Positions 15,044-25,182 of a stretch of 64,000 nt of DNA are shown here, piece by piece. The notes beneath the pieces were generated by a model. It was not told the DNA's origin and ran no database searches. It saw only the letters and a program-made list of their open reading frames with translations. This stretch comes from Algoriphagus alkaliphilus (GTDB lineage Bacteria; Bacteroidota; Bacteroidia; Cytophagales; Cyclobacteriaceae). Numbering within the stretch: position 1 is the stretch's first letter; each line of letters opens with the position of its first letter. Both the position numbers and the translations under genes were made by a program. The DNA lies in NCBI RefSeq assembly GCF_900103735.1, contig NZ_FMXE01000004.1, forward strand, positions 124,001-188,000, written 5' to 3'.

Positions 15044-17260
15044 TTAAAAACTTTGAAAGGCTGATTCTTTGATCTTTATGGAGGCTATTTTGCCCGTTGG
15101 TACTAACATACAGGCACAGACTTTGAACTCAGGAATCTTACTCACCGGGTCTAATGTCCCGATTGTCAATTGGTTAGCAGATTGTTTCCCACCCCAGTGG
15201 TAAGGAATGAAAACAGTATCCTCACGGATAGTCTCAACCAATTGGGCTGGAAATACCGCTTCTCCTCTACGGGTTTTGACCATTACCTCATCGCCATCTT
15301 TAATCCCATACTGATAGGCAAGTTTGGGATGGATTTCCAAGAGGGGTTCGGGATATTGGTCAACCAGCTTACCGATTCGTCGGGTCTGTGAGCCACTCAG
15401 GTATTGGGATACCACCCGGCCCGTAGTCATGACCACTGGATATTCCATATCCACTACTTCAGACGGTTCACGGTATGGAACGGGGTTGAAATGAGCTTTG
15501 CCGTCAGGCGTTTTAAATTTTTTATCTTCCCAGAGTCTCGGTGTACCGGGATGATCCTCTGATGGGCAAGGCCAAAACACCCCCATATTTTTCTCTATTT
15601 TTTCATAGGTAATGCCAAAATAGTCGGCAGTACCACCCTTGGAAGCTACCCGAAGCTCATTGAAGGTATCCTCTGCTTTTTTATAAGCGAACTTATCCCC
15701 CACTCCGAGTCTTTGGGCCAGTTCAATTAGAATATCACTGTCTTTTCGGGCCTCTCCCGGAGGAGTTACTGCTTGATTTATCTTCACTACCCGACCTTCA
15801 GCTGTAGTCACCGTCCCCTCTTCTTCCTCGTGAAGTGAGCCAGGAAGGATCAAGTCTGCATGCCTTGCAGTTTCATTTAAAAAAAAGTCAATGGCAACGT
15901 AATATTCCAATTTTTCAAAGGCTTCCCGGACAAAATTATTGTTGGGTAAGGAAACCAACGGATTAAAGCAAATCGTGATCAAGCCCTTTATTTCTCCCCG
16001 ATGAATGGCTTCTATGATTTCATAAGCCGAAAGTCCTTTTCCGGGCATTTCTTTTTCATCAATCCCCCAGACCTCCGAAATGTATTTCCGATGCTCCGGA
16101 TTGGTAATGTCACGATTTCCAGGAAGTTGATCGCACTTGTGTCCATGTTCACGCCCCCCCTGTCCATTTCCCTGTCCGGTGATGGTTCCGTAGCCACAAT
16201 AGGGCCTTCCGATTCGACCCGTGGCCAACACCAGATTGATGCAGCTCAGGACATTGTCTACTCCTTTGGAGTGATGTTCAATTCCTCGGGCATGAAGGAG
16301 GAAACTGGTTTTGGCCTTTCCCCACCACTCAGCGGCTTGTTGGATTTTGGCAGCCGGAATCCCGGTTTTCTCCTCAGCCCAAGCCAAATCGTAATCCTTT
16401 ACCGCATCGATTGACTCCTGGAATCCTGAAGTATAGTTGTCAATAAAATCATGATCCAGCCAGTCATTATCTACGAGGATCTTCAGCATTGCTCCAAAAA
16501 GTGCGGAGTCTCCTCCGGGTCTCACAGGAAGATGAAGATCTGCTGTTCGGGCAATAGGTGTCACCCGAGGGTCTATCACGATGAGTTTTGCACCATTATC
16601 TCTTGCCTGCCAGATGTAGTGGGTAAGCGTGGGAAAGGTTTCTGAGACGTTTGTGCCTGCAATGATGATCACTTCTGCATGTTTGAGGTCCTCCCAAGTA
16701 TTAGAAATCCGATCCAGGCCAAAAGCCTTTTTATTTCCAGCCCCGGCACTGACCATACAAAGTCGACCGTTGTAGTCAAGATTTGCTGTTTTCAGCGCTA
16801 CCCTGGCAAATTTCCCGACCATGTAACTTTTCTCATTGGTCAAAGAAACTCCGGAGAGCATGGCAAAGGCATCTCTCCCATGAGAATTCTGGATTCGCTG
16901 AATTTCACTGACCGTTTTGCTCAACGCCTCCTCCCATGAAGTCCGCTCGAATCCCTTCCCTTCTACCCTTTTATAAGGTGCTAAAAGCCTGTCACGATGA
17001 TTGTTTTGGAGGTAGCGCTGCACCCCTTTCGGACAGAGACGACCTTCATTGAATGGGAACTCCATCCAGGGCTCAAATCCAGTTACTTTATTATCCTTTA
17101 CTTTCAGTTGTATACCGCATTGCATGCCACAAAAGCAACAATGCGTTTTGACGAGTTTATCAGGTTCATGAACCCCGGGAAAGCCCTCTTTTGGTGTATA
17201 ACCTTTATGAGGACCGAACTGATCGATAATTGATTCTACTGAAGATGGTAATTTTGCCAT
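15044..17260 (-). CDS. Molybdopterin oxidoreductase, Nas/NarB-type nitrate reductase candidate
   Basis: This 738-residue catalytic subunit has an N-terminal [4Fe-4S] motif C41-x2-C44-x3-C48-x27-C76, followed by the P-K-G lysine. N-G-R-L-C-M-V-S-A gives a cysteine Mo ligand at about C168, as in NarB, NasA and NapA (NarG uses Asp). The molybdopterin-binding and C-terminal dinucleotide-binding domains follow. There is no Tat signal, so it is cytoplasmic. Nitrate is the best guess for substrate because two NarK genes are in the operon. The family also includes formate dehydrogenases and others, and C-C-F-C-G-M-Q-C differs from the classic NarB C-P-Y-C-G-V-G-C. Upstream and downstream genes are 11 and 16 bp away. 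Confidence 0.85.
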   Translation of the reverse strand: MAKLPSSVESIIDQFGPHKGYTPKEGFPGVHEPDKLVKTHCCFCGMQCGIQLKVKDNKVTGFEPWMEFPFNEGRLCPKGVQRYLQNNHRDRLLAPYKRVEGKGFERTSWEEALSKTVSEIQRIQNSHGRDAFAMLSGVSLTNEKSYMVGKFARVALKTANLDYNGRLCMVSAGAGNKKAFGLDRISNTWEDLKHAEVIIIAGTNVSETFPTLTHYIWQARDNGAKLIVIDPRVTPIARTADLHLPVRPGGDSALFGAMLKILVDNDWLDHDFIDNYTSGFQESIDAVKDYDLAWAEEKTGIPAAKIQQAAEWWGKAKTSFLLHARGIEHHSKGVDNVLSCINLVLATGRIGRPYCGYGTITGQGNGQGGREHGHKCDQLPGNRDITNPEHRKYISEVWGIDEKEMPGKGLSAYEIIEAIHRGEIKGLITICFNPLVSLPNNNFVREAFEKLEYYVAIDFFLNETARHADLILPGSLHEEEEGTVTTAEGRVVKINQAVTPPGEARKDSDILIELAQRLGVGDKFAYKKAEDTFNELRVASKGGTADYFGITYEKIEKNMGVFWPCPSEDHPGTPRLWEDKKFKTPDGKAHFNPVPYREPSEVVDMEYPVVMTTGRVVSQYLSGSQTRRIGKLVDQYPEPLLEIHPKLAYQYGIKDGDEVMVKTRRGEAVFPAQLVETIREDTVFIPYHWGGKQSANQLTIGTLDPVSKIPEFKVCACMLVPTGKIASIKIKESAFQSF

Positions 17261-17271
17261 GATATTATTTT

Positions 17272-18336
17272 TTATCCGAAGAATGCTCCTGCATTTTTTC
17301 TTGCCTCAAAATGTGCTTTTGCCAAAGCTGCCCGCTTTCCTTCCGGACTTAAATCTAAATGACTACTGCCATCTTTGAGCGTGAAATCAAAACCCAATTC
17401 CTTGCTTACTTCTTTCAGATCCTGAATGTGAAGTTGAGTAGCAAACTCCTCTTTGGTATGGGGGCAGACTGCCATACCACGTTTTCTGCCTTCATATCGA
17501 TACAAATTGGCCCCTAGCTGTGCCAGGCGTTGAAAAATATGAAAGAACTTGCCAAAGGGGATCCAAACTAGAAACAGGATGACTGTTACCGCATGAATCA
17601 CCGCCATAAATTGGTAGGTTTTTCCCTGAAGGAAGGTATAGTCGTATGATATCCCCAGTCCGGTGATGGATATTGCTATCAATAGAATCAAGGGCAACCA
17701 GTCTCCTTCAAAAGTCTGCGTTGCGATCAGGCCACCATCGGTCAGACGTCGCTTCACCATCATCACCGCACCAATGGTCACCAATACAGAACACCAGACA
17801 AGTGCATGAAAGGCCATAAAAGCAACAAAGGAGCCCAGCTCGAATGAACCCATCTCAAAGCCAAAGACCTTGGCATAATATAGCATGTTGTTCCCCGGCT
17901 TAAACTCAAAGTGAATCCATCCCAAAGTCAAGGGGATAGTGACAGCAAATGCGATCAAGCATCCTGTAGCCAACAAAAAGTGGCCAATCCAACGGGTACG
18001 GCTACGATGATAAATAAATCGCTGAAAAAGGATATTCTGGAAAAACAGCCTGATACTTCTGACAAAATAAAAGGGGAAATCACGGCTAAAAAGAAACTGC
18101 ATGCTTCGCCTCCAATACAACCTCGTCGGTGGCCGCTGTAGCCAAACTGAATACCGATAGGCAACTCCAAACACGGCAAAAATGGCCCCCATTAAATAGG
18201 CAATAAGGGCCGCGTCGAAATTCTGAAGGTTTCGTGAACCCAAGACGACCAACACTATCACTGCAAATGCAGCTATTGTTGCTTTAATAAAGGCCGTTCG
18301 ATTTAAAGTTTGAATTAATCTATACATCTGGATCAA
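17272..18336 (-). CDS. Membrane cytochrome b-like subunit (NarI-related) of oxidoreductase complex
   Basis: This 354-residue protein has about six to seven hydrophobic helices with histidines placed as in b-heme quinol oxidising subunits (W-I-G-H-F, F-H-A-L-V-W, V-I-H-A-V-T) and a [10 protein letters not shown] segment like NarI-type proteins. It ends in a soluble region of about 90 residues starting C-P-H-T-K-E-E-F. It lies 3 bp after the first NarK gene and 11 bp before the catalytic gene. It is the likely quinol dehydrogenase/membrane anchor. The heme-ligand assignment is inference. Confidence 0.75.
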   Translation of the reverse strand: MIQMYRLIQTLNRTAFIKATIAAFAVIVLVVLGSRNLQNFDAALIAYLMGAIFAVFGVAYRYSVWLQRPPTRLYWRRSMQFLFSRDFPFYFVRSIRLFFQNILFQRFIYHRSRTRWIGHFLLATGCLIAFAVTIPLTLGWIHFEFKPGNNMLYYAKVFGFEMGSFELGSFVAFMAFHALVWCSVLVTIGAVMMVKRRLTDGGLIATQTFEGDWLPLILLIAISITGLGISYDYTFLQGKTYQFMAVIHAVTVILFLVWIPFGKFFHIFQRLAQLGANLYRYEGRKRGMAVCPHTKEEFATQLHIQDLKEVSKELGFDFTLKDGSSHLDLSPEGKRAALAKAHFEARKNAGAFFG

Positions 18337-18339
18337 TAT

Positions 18340-19677
18340 TTAACAAGGTTTTTCAGCTCCTTTTCTATTATAAAAGTACCAGTTGATCAAAGTAGCTACG
18401 ATCAGAAAACTAGCCAATACCCAGAAAAACCCTGTGGCATAACCAGATGCCCCTATGAAGGCGCTAATCGTCATGGAAAACACAAAAGGACCATAGGCCC
18501 CGATTGCAGCGGTCCAGCCGATTACCCCTGATGCATGAATAGGATTCTCTTTAAAAATGACCGGAAACTGCTTGAACGTGGAGGCATTCCCAATCCCAGT
18601 GAAAAAGAAAATCAAAAACATCAAGGCGATGAAAAGCCCCATTTGGTCAATTCCCGAAGGCTCCAATAAGTTAAAGAAAATAATCAAAACTGTAACTATA
18701 AACATCCCTATTCCTGAAATAGTAGTGAGAATTGCTCCTCCGGTCTTATCAGCCACGAATCCAAAGCCGACACGGGCAGCAGATCCGATAAGGGGGCCGT
18801 AAAAGGCATATTTCAAAGGATCGAGCCCAGGATCAAATTGACCGTAAACGGATTTTAACAAAAGAGGAAAAGCAGCTGAAAGCCCTGCAAAGGTCCCAAA
18901 GGTCATGAAGTAAATAATGGTACAATACCAGGTGTGTTTTTTAGAAAAAATCTCAAGTTGCTGCTTAAAACTGGATTTGATCGGTATACTTTTTAACAAA
19001 AACCAACACAAAACAGCAACGACTATCAAAAGAGGAGCATACCAAAAGGCAGCACTCTGAAGGTAAATTTCACGGCTGACTGACTCGCCGGCTCTATTGC
19101 TCAAAGTTAAAACCTGAGGTGCGCCATATAGAGCTACTCCAAGCATCATAGGTGTCATAAACTGCGCGATACTTACGCCGAAATTCCCAATACCGGCTTG
19201 TATGCCCAAGGCGGCTCCTTTCAAGCGAGCGGGAAAAAATAAATTAGTCGAAGGCATGTAAGAAGAAAAGTCACCTCCTCCAAATCCTGCAGTCAAAGAA
19301 AGAACCACGAACACCCAAAATGGGGTATTGGGATCCATTACCGCAAACCCCAACCCGAGGACTGGGATCAGTTTGATGATGGTTGAAATCGAAATTACAT
19401 GACGGCTACCAAATATCGGAATTAAAAAGGTATGGATAATTCTGAGGGTTCCGGCAGCCAAACCTGGAAGTGCAGCCAACCAGAAAAGCTGACTGGAAGA
19501 AAAATTAAACCCAATCCCATTCAGTCTGGTGACAATCGCGCTCACCATAAACCAAGTGGCAAAAGAAAGGGTCAAAGAAATGGTCGTAATAGTCAGGGTA
19601 CGCCAGGCGACCTGCTTACCTGTGGAGTTCCAGAATACCGGATTTTCCGGTTCCCAGATTTTGAGCCATGTATTCAT
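18340..19677 (-). CDS. narK: NarK1-like nitrate/nitrite MFS transporter, first gene of operon
   Basis: This is an MFS transporter of 445 residues with NNP-family signatures: G-I-Q-A-G-I-G-N-F-G-V-S-I-A-Q-F in helix 5, and a second glycine-rich G-W-T-A-A-I-G-A-Y-G-P-F in helix 11. The first form resembles NarK1-type proton/nitrate symporters, while the operon's other NarK has the NarK2-like form. An operon carrying both types fits nitrate import plus nitrate/nitrite exchange. The gene heads the minus-strand operon of seven intact genes. Transport direction is inferred from family only. Confidence 0.87.
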   Translation of the reverse strand: MNTWLKIWEPENPVFWNSTGKQVAWRTLTITTISLTLSFATWFMVSAIVTRLNGIGFNFSSSQLFWLAALPGLAAGTLRIIHTFLIPIFGSRHVISISTIIKLIPVLGLGFAVMDPNTPFWVFVVLSLTAGFGGGDFSSYMPSTNLFFPARLKGAALGIQAGIGNFGVSIAQFMTPMMLGVALYGAPQVLTLSNRAGESVSREIYLQSAAFWYAPLLIVVAVLCWFLLKSIPIKSSFKQQLEIFSKKHTWYCTIIYFMTFGTFAGLSAAFPLLLKSVYGQFDPGLDPLKYAFYGPLIGSAARVGFGFVADKTGGAILTTISGIGMFIVTVLIIFFNLLEPSGIDQMGLFIALMFLIFFFTGIGNASTFKQFPVIFKENPIHASGVIGWTAAIGAYGPFVFSMTISAFIGASGYATGFFWVLASFLIVATLINWYFYNRKGAEKPC

Positions 19678-19709
19678 GCTTGAAATTTATTTAGGAGAGA
19701 AGAGTAGTT

Positions 19710-19717
19710 TATCTTTG
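19710..19717 (+). promoter_or_regulatory. Possible -7 element facing the TonB-receptor remnant
   Basis: TATCTTTG fits the Bacteroidota -7 consensus TAnnTTTG. It points toward the TonB-receptor remnant at 19790. It may be the leftover promoter of the once intact receptor. No clear -33 element is seen. Confidence 0.35.
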
Positions 19718-19789
19718 CAAGTTAAATTCAGTATCCTCGAAAAAACATGATATAAGTCAGGAGGCAACTTGATCTTTCAAATTCAACAT

Positions 19790-20180
19790 GGCTGATCTGG
19801 ATGGGAAGTCTGAAGAATACCCGGACATTCACCGGTTAGCCCTTAGTTCAGTAGACAAATTCGGCCTATTTCACCCGTGTGGACCACCGGCAGGGCATTT
19901 TCTGGATGGCAAACTACACACCGGAGTCAGTCTCCGCTTTGTAACAGTCCAAAATCAAGTCACTGAGGTATTTGGTGAAAGAACCACTCCCGGATTCACT
20001 TTGCTGGATCTAAACGTAAGTTATCCCCTTGGCAAAATGCTCCTCCTCAAAGGGGGCATCCAAAATCTCCTGGATGAAACCTTTTTCGAACACTTGTCAT
20101 GCCCGATAGGCTTGGATAAAAGTCCGATGTATGCGCCGGGAAGAAACTTCTTTGTAATGGTTAGTTTTAAGTTTCCATGA
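19790..20180 (+). pseudogene. TonB-dependent receptor remnant, copy 2 (frameshifted 3' part)
   Basis: The C-terminal part of a TonB receptor: G-V-S-L-R-F-V-T-V-Q-N-Q-V followed by the R-T-T-P-G-F-T-L-L-D-L-N-V-S-Y-P-L-G barrel end. Upstream of about 19930 the sensible frame changes (D-H-R-Q-G-I-F-W-M-A-N-Y-T-P-E in another frame), so at least one frameshift is present and the whole N-terminal plug is missing. The last 180 bp equal copy 1. It was probably a metal-type receptor (OprC/NosA-like C-terminus). Confidence 0.75.
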
Positions 20181-20270
20181 TCGGATGTAATAAAAAAAGT
20201 CAGATCTACCGGATTTTCAAAACCTTATAGTTCATATTTGAAAAAAAGTGGCTTGAATTCTATTTCAAGC
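19992..20270 (+). repeat. Long direct repeat, copy 2 (partner 11280-11560)
   Basis: This is the second copy of the ~280-bp repeat. The shared sequence ends at TTCAAGC, mid-terminator, and here continues into unrelated bases. Beyond the break, both copies run into moaB 3' ends that are only about 80% alike. The original unit was therefore probably a TonB receptor converging with moaCB. Confidence 0.9.
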
Positions 20271-20298
20271 TGCCTATATAATTTACGAGACCTCCTCT

Positions 20299-21210
20299 TT
20301 AATCATGCCTAGCTCCTTCCTTGACCTTGAAAATATGAAGCAAAGCCGGGAAAACCGCATCCATGGATTCTGAGGCTCCATTCGTGGACCCGGGAAGCCC
20401 CAATACCAGCGTATCGCCTATCAAGCCGGCCACTGAACGGGAAAGCATGGAATACGGCGTCCGCTGTTGGCCATAATTTCGGATGGCTTCCTCGATGCCG
20501 GGAATTCTTCTTTCTAAAATCCCTTCCAAAGCTTCCGGGGTCACGTCCCGCTGCGAAAGCCCTGTGCCACCTGTAAAAATCACCAAATCCATTTTTTCGC
20601 CGACAAATTGGGCGCAAAGTTGCCGGATTTGATCCTTCTCATCCGGAATGATCCGGTAAACGGGTACATGAACTCCCACTTTCTCCAGTTTTTCTTTGAT
20701 CACCATCCCTGCCCGGTCTCCTTTTTTACCGGCCGAAATGGAGTCTGAACAAACAATGACGGCTGCTCGCAGGGACTGATCCAGATCCTTTTTACGATCA
20801 GACTTCCCTCCATTTTTCTCTACCAATTTGATCTGCTCAATGCTGATTTTTTTATCGATAGGCTTTAGCATGTCGTATATGGTCAATGCAACCACCGAGG
20901 CGGCATGCATGGCTTCCACTTCCACTCCCGTTTTATAAATCGTGTGGATTTCCACAAAAACGGTCACTTCCATCACTCCTAATTCATAAGAAATCGCAGT
21001 GAATTCGACGGGTAGCGGATGACAATCCGGAATCATGTCTGCCGTCCGTTTAGCCGCAAAGAGCCCAGCCACACGGGCGCATTCGAGCACATTGCCCTTG
21101 GGGACTGTCCGGTTTTGGATGGCCTGGATCGTTTCGGGCAAACTTACTTTTACGATCGCCTGGGCAATGGCCTTTCGCAGGGTGGGAGATTTATGGGTAA
21201 TGTTGATCAT
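20299..21210 (-). CDS. moaCB: Bifunctional MoaC-MoaB molybdopterin cofactor protein
   Basis: Residues 1 to about 150 are MoaC (V-P-K-G-x-V-L-E-x-A-R-V-A-G, I-P-x-C-H-P-L, M-H-A-A-S-V-A-L-T-I-Y-D-M), which helps make cyclic pyranopterin monophosphate. The rest is MoaB (V-I-V-C-S-D-S-I-S-A-G, F-T-G-G-T-G-L, L-x-G-L-P-G-S), which adenylylates molybdopterin. The fusion is common in Bacteroidota. It supports both molybdenum enzymes in this window. Partial copies of this gene occur at 11590-11655 (3' end) and 23685-23912 (5' end). The NNP transporter gene lies 37 bp upstream on the same strand. Confidence 0.95.
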   Translation of the reverse strand: MINITHKSPTLRKAIAQAIVKVSLPETIQAIQNRTVPKGNVLECARVAGLFAAKRTADMIPDCHPLPVEFTAISYELGVMEVTVFVEIHTIYKTGVEVEAMHAASVVALTIYDMLKPIDKKISIEQIKLVEKNGGKSDRKKDLDQSLRAAVIVCSDSISAGKKGDRAGMVIKEKLEKVGVHVPVYRIIPDEKDQIRQLCAQFVGEKMDLVIFTGGTGLSQRDVTPEALEGILERRIPGIEEAIRNYGQQRTPYSMLSRSVAGLIGDTLVLGLPGSTNGASESMDAVFPALLHIFKVKEGARHD

Positions 21211-21247
21211 TGATTCAATTCATTTAAATAATTACCAGTTACTAATG

Positions 21248-22801
21248 TTAATGTTCTTCTGCAAAAGAGCCTTCGGGTTCTTTTAAAAAAAACAGGCAAT
21301 ATATAGTACTAAAGGACGCACCTGCGGAAGCAATAAAAAAGAAAGTATTGGTGTCAACCAGCGAGTAAATAATCAAATAGATAACTGCCCCAACATTGCC
21401 ATAAGCGCCTGCCATACCTGCTATTTGTCCAGTCATCTTTTTATTGATCATAGGTATGATAGCAAAAGTAGCTCCCTCTGCTCCCTGAACAAATATCGAA
21501 CATGAAACAGTAATGATTACTGCCACAACCAACCACCATAAACCATTGAAAGTCGGCACGAGTTCATTGATGCCATTGTATTCAACTGGACCGGCTTTGC
21601 CTATAAAGCCCATCAATATAAAGCCTATGGCAATCCCTACCATATAAATAATCATGGTACGTTTACGGTTTTTCATAGTATCGGACAAAAATCCTCCCAA
21701 GGGACGTGCAAACAAATTAACAAAGGCAAAAGAAGATGCAATTATTCCGGCCAAGGTAGCTGTCATGATGGGTTGATTGTTTGCTCCAACAAGTGAAGAA
21801 AATGTCGTTTCGAAAAACATAGGCAGCATGGAAACAACTGCAAGCTCGGCCCCGAAATTAGCAAAATAGGTACTGTTTAATGCGGCTACACTTCCCCAGT
21901 TGTATTTTTCATTTTCAGGTATGCCTTTTTTTAAATTGGGTAAATTCACCTGAAGGGTTTTAATTACATGGCCTACATACAGTAAGACAAGGACTGCATA
22001 AATAACATAAAGCCCTTCATCTGGAATCATCGCTTCTCCGTCAATTTGTATCTTTCCTATCCGCCATGCCAAAGCCCCCATAGCCCCTACCAGAGGAAAG
22101 GACCAGAGCAGGTATTGTATTAAATCTCCATAAGAAGTTACTGTCATAGGTTCTGCCTTTCCTTTTACCGCTTTACTGCGCTTATTTTCAGGCATGTCTT
22201 TGACCAAAAAGTAATACATCACACCATAAACCAATGATACCATACCATTTAAAGCGAGTGCATAGCGCCAAGAATCTTCACCAAGATTAATCCAATCTTT
22301 CAATACAGTTAAGGCAAACCAAGGTAAGGTCATGGCCGCAAAGGCAGATCCAAAATTACCCCAACCTGCATATAAGCCTTCAGCCCGACCGATCATTTTG
22401 GGAGGAAACCAGTTAGATACCATTTTTATACCTATTACAAAGCCTGCACCAATAGAACCCAAAAATAAACGGGCGACAGCCAGCTGAATGAAAGAGTTGC
22501 CAAATGCAAAGAAAATTGCAGGTATGGCCATAATCACTAATAAACCTGAAAATACCACACGAGGTCCATATTTATCAATCAGGGCTCCAACTATTATTCG
22601 AGCGGGTATTGTTAGCGCCACATTACAAATTGCTAATATTTTTATATGCTCAGGGGTGAGCCAGTCTAAGGAGTTTAACATGGTGGTGGCTATCGGCGCC
22701 ATGTTAAACCATATATAGAAAGTAACGAAGAAGGCTATCCATGTATAATGTAATACTCTGATTCTTTCCTGGCTAAAGTCCAAAAATTCTGGTTTTTTCA
22801 T
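21248..22801 (-). CDS. Third NNP-family nitrate/nitrite MFS transporter
   Basis: This 517-residue MFS protein has NNP signatures G-L-Y-A-G-W-G-N-F-G-S-A-F and G-M-A-G-A-Y-G-N-V-G-A-V, nearer to the NasA/NRT type than the other two NarK proteins. The A-R-P-L-G-G-F-L-S-D loop is also typical. It stands outside the oxidoreductase operon and directly upstream of moaCB on the same strand (37 bp), so the two may be co-transcribed. Base composition seems slightly more AT-rich than in neighbouring genes. The ion and direction are inferred from family. The 185 bp upstream hold no gene. Confidence 0.88.
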   Translation of the reverse strand: MKKPEFLDFSQERIRVLHYTWIAFFVTFYIWFNMAPIATTMLNSLDWLTPEHIKILAICNVALTIPARIIVGALIDKYGPRVVFSGLLVIMAIPAIFFAFGNSFIQLAVARLFLGSIGAGFVIGIKMVSNWFPPKMIGRAEGLYAGWGNFGSAFAAMTLPWFALTVLKDWINLGEDSWRYALALNGMVSLVYGVMYYFLVKDMPENKRSKAVKGKAEPMTVTSYGDLIQYLLWSFPLVGAMGALAWRIGKIQIDGEAMIPDEGLYVIYAVLVLLYVGHVIKTLQVNLPNLKKGIPENEKYNWGSVAALNSTYFANFGAELAVVSMLPMFFETTFSSLVGANNQPIMTATLAGIIASSFAFVNLFARPLGGFLSDTMKNRKRTMIIYMVGIAIGFILMGFIGKAGPVEYNGINELVPTFNGLWWLVVAVIITVSCSIFVQGAEGATFAIIPMINKKMTGQIAGMAGAYGNVGAVIYLIIYSLVDTNTFFFIASAGASFSTIYCLFFLKEPEGSFAEEH

Positions 22802-22986
22802 AACATGAAGGTATTAGGTGTGTAATTATTTTTCTGCTATACGTTTTGATAATGATCAATTATTCTCAATAAATTTATAGACTTAGCTCCGATAAAAACC
22901 GAATAGGATTGATAGTCTTCAATATTGCTTATGCTTCAGTATAGCTTATGTTTTTGTTATCTAATTTCAACATACCTATAGATTAG

Positions 22987-23577
22987 TTAAAGTTTTTTAT
23001 TTTGCCATGTCATGGCATTTTCCTTGTCTTGTAGGGTATTGATATTTTGGAAGGATTCAGGGTTTTGAAGAAAATCTTTATCCAGATTCAGCTTCAAATG
23101 GGGTGAATTATGGATGAAGTGCTGAAATTTCAACTTATTTTCTTGGATATGTAATCTTAGACTGGGAAGAAGGTATGCAGGATAGATTCCAGGAAAGGGC
23201 ATGATTTTACCGTGCAGTTCTGTGATGAGCATCTGATTTTCATCCGATTGGGAGATGAACCTTTGAAGTACCTCCAGACTCAAGAAAGGCATGTCACAGC
23301 TTAACAGTAAAATAGGACTGCTAGGAATAGAATGGATTAATGCCGTATACAATCCCCCCATGGGGCCTTTTTCAGGTATAATGTCTTTGATTACTGGTAC
23401 GTCAAACTGTTTGTAATCTTGATGGTGTGCAATAATGGTTATGGGAAGGCCAAAACCGGTGACTTTTTCCAATAAATGCCTGACCATGGGTTTGCCGAAA
23501 ATTTCTACCAGCCCTTTTTCCTGTTCCATTCGGCTGCTTTTCCCTCCGGCTAAGATGTAAATATTCAATGCCTTCAT
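22987..23577 (-). CDS. mobA: Molybdenum cofactor guanylyltransferase
   Basis: The product has the nucleotidyltransferase signature L-A-G-G-K-S-S-R-M near the N-terminus, the G-P-M-G-G-L-Y-T-A-L loop and the metal-binding S-C-D-M-P-F motif. MobA joins GMP to Mo-molybdopterin to make the bis-MGD form needed by NarG- and Nas-type enzymes. At 196 residues it has the family length. Its ATG overlaps the stop of the moaC'-tauE' chimera by 4 bp, so an intact tauE-like permease once preceded it in the operon. Confidence 0.92.
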   Translation of the reverse strand: MKALNIYILAGGKSSRMEQEKGLVEIFGKPMVRHLLEKVTGFGLPITIIAHHQDYKQFDVPVIKDIIPEKGPMGGLYTALIHSIPSSPILLLSCDMPFLSLEVLQRFISQSDENQMLITELHGKIMPFPGIYPAYLLPSLRLHIQENKLKFQHFIHNSPHLKLNLDKDFLQNPESFQNINTLQDKENAMTWQNKKL

Positions 23578-23912
23578 ACCACTATCAATTTGATGGCAGC
23601 AAACAACAGCATAACCGTGAGGATGTATTTGAGTACATTCAAATTAAGACAACTAGTTCCCAAATAAATTCCTAAAGCTCCTATCTCAAAACTCACCCCA
23701 GTGAATTTGACAGGAAGCGGATGACAATCCGGAATCATGTCGGCTGTCCGTTTGGAGGCAAACAGGCCAGCCACACGGGCGCATTCGAGCACATCACCCT
23801 TGGGGACAGTTCGGTTTTGGATGGCCTGGATCGTTTCGGGCAAACTTACTTTTACGATCGCCTGCCCAATGGATTTTCGCAGGGTAGTACTTTTATGCCT
23901 GATGTTAACCAT
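23574..23912 (-). pseudogene. Chimera: 5' moaC joined to 3' end of TauE/SafE-like permease
   Basis: The first ~76 residues match the N-terminus of the MoaC part of moaCB (about 88% DNA identity over roughly 210 bp). From about 23684 on, the frame becomes L-G-I-Y-L-G-T-S...V-L-K-Y-I-L-T-V-M-L-L-F-A-A-I-K-L, typical of the last helix of TauE/SafE permeases. The join is in frame, so a 112-residue product could be made. It lacks the catalytic C-terminal half of MoaC and all but one helix of the permease. It sits directly after the PLP decarboxylase stop and overlaps mobA. Confidence 0.85.
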
Positions 23913-25172
23913 TTAAATGGGGCTTAGATTTTTGGATGATATCAAATCCTGAATAAAGTCTTTGAGATGTTCGATTTCCACGTGATCCATCAGGACGATT
24001 TTGTACCATTCGTTTGATTCATCGTGACTCTTGGGAACCAAGTTGTATTTGTGTGCCAATTCTGCCGAGATGGCCTCTGCATGAATAGTCACAATGTTCA
24101 TTTCGGGCTCACGGAAATAAGAGATCCCCAATTGGTCTAGCTGTCGGCAAAGCCAATTGGTTCGCATCTTGATCACGGAGATTTTCTCAAACCATTTGTG
24201 GGGGCCATAAGTGGTCAATATCACCCATACTGCTACGGCATTGGCTCCGGACCGACTACCGCACAGGGTCAGATCCATTCCTTCCACATACTTTGCCTCA
24301 TCAGTGAGCGCATTTTCAATCAGCCCTTTTCGGCAAACAAAAATGCCTGTTCCATAGGGAGCCTGAAGCATTTTATGGGCATCAATTGTTAGCGAAGAAA
24401 TATCAGGATTGGTAAAATTGATTTCGTTTTCAAAATCACCAAAAGGATACACAAAACCCCCATAGGCCCCGTCTATATGAAGCCTGAACGGCAATTGGTA
24501 TTCTTTAAGAATCCGGGTGTATTTTTTGGGATCATCCACCGAGCCAAACATCGTAGTACCCATATTCGACACCACAATGAAGTATTTTTTACCCTTAGCC
24601 AAAGCCTCCCTGACCGAATCCCGTATGGCCGATTCTTGAAGTTCGCGAGTTTCAAAATCAACAGGTACTTTGATCCAGTCCAACATCAGCAGGTTAGAAG
24701 CCTTGGGAATGGAATAATGGGTGTCCTCGGATGCCAGAATGACTATTTCCCCCAGCTTGGCTTGATGATATTTGATATACTCGTTTCGATAAATCCAAAT
24801 CGCCTGTGCATTGGCCTCAGTCCCTCCGGGAGATATGTATCCATCATACTGCCCTTCCTCAATTTGAAAAAGGTCTACGGCAATCATATTCAGAACCTCC
24901 CGCTCAATGGCCTGTGTGCCTTTAAATGCAAACTCAGAGGTACCAAAGGTATGGCAGCCGATATGATTTGGATTGGCTATATAGGTACTCAAGACAGGCA
25001 TCTCCCTCAAAAAAAGAGATTCATTGGAAAAAACTTTCTCATCTAATCGAGAGGCTGGGTAACCCAGATTGGCATCTTTGGAGAAATCCACGTTATCTTT
25101 CAGGGCCTCCTGAACCCGACTCAACCGTTCCTCGGATGTGAGCTTTTTCCAATATTTCATTTGAATTTTCAT
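23913..25172 (-). CDS. PLP-dependent group II amino-acid decarboxylase-like protein
   Basis: This 419-residue fold-type I PLP enzyme has the cofactor lysine in [13 protein letters not shown], the D-G-A-Y-G-G-F aspartate motif, and S-P-G-G-T-E-A-N near the phosphate site. It resembles tyrosine, aspartate and glutamate decarboxylases of bacteria and archaea; the substrate cannot be read from sequence. The ATG at 25172 is preferred to a TTG at 25202 that would overlap the upstream gene. It lies 10 bp after a hemerythrin-like gene and its stop abuts the moaC' start, so all are probably one transcript. Decarboxylation may serve acid or pH balance. Confidence 0.85.
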   Translation of the reverse strand: MKIQMKYWKKLTSEERLSRVQEALKDNVDFSKDANLGYPASRLDEKVFSNESLFLREMPVLSTYIANPNHIGCHTFGTSEFAFKGTQAIEREVLNMIAVDLFQIEEGQYDGYISPGGTEANAQAIWIYRNEYIKYHQAKLGEIVILASEDTHYSIPKASNLLMLDWIKVPVDFETRELQESAIRDSVREALAKGKKYFIVVSNMGTTMFGSVDDPKKYTRILKEYQLPFRLHIDGAYGGFVYPFGDFENEINFTNPDISSLTIDAHKMLQAPYGTGIFVCRKGLIENALTDEAKYVEGMDLTLCGSRSGANAVAVWVILTTYGPHKWFEKISVIKMRTNWLCRQLDQLGISYFREPEMNIVTIHAEAISAELAHKYNLVPKSHDESNEWYKIVLMDHVEIEHLKDFIQDLISSKNLSPI

Positions 25173-25182
25173 AGCTGAATGA

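Noticed and set aside
19698-19717. Possible fifth copy of the shared dyad (AGAAGAG-N6-ATCTTTG) before the oxidoreductase operon
   Set aside because: Only 5 of 7 positions fit on the left arm, it lies only about 20 bp from the start codon, and the right arm is better explained as a -7 element (TATCTTTG) facing the other way.
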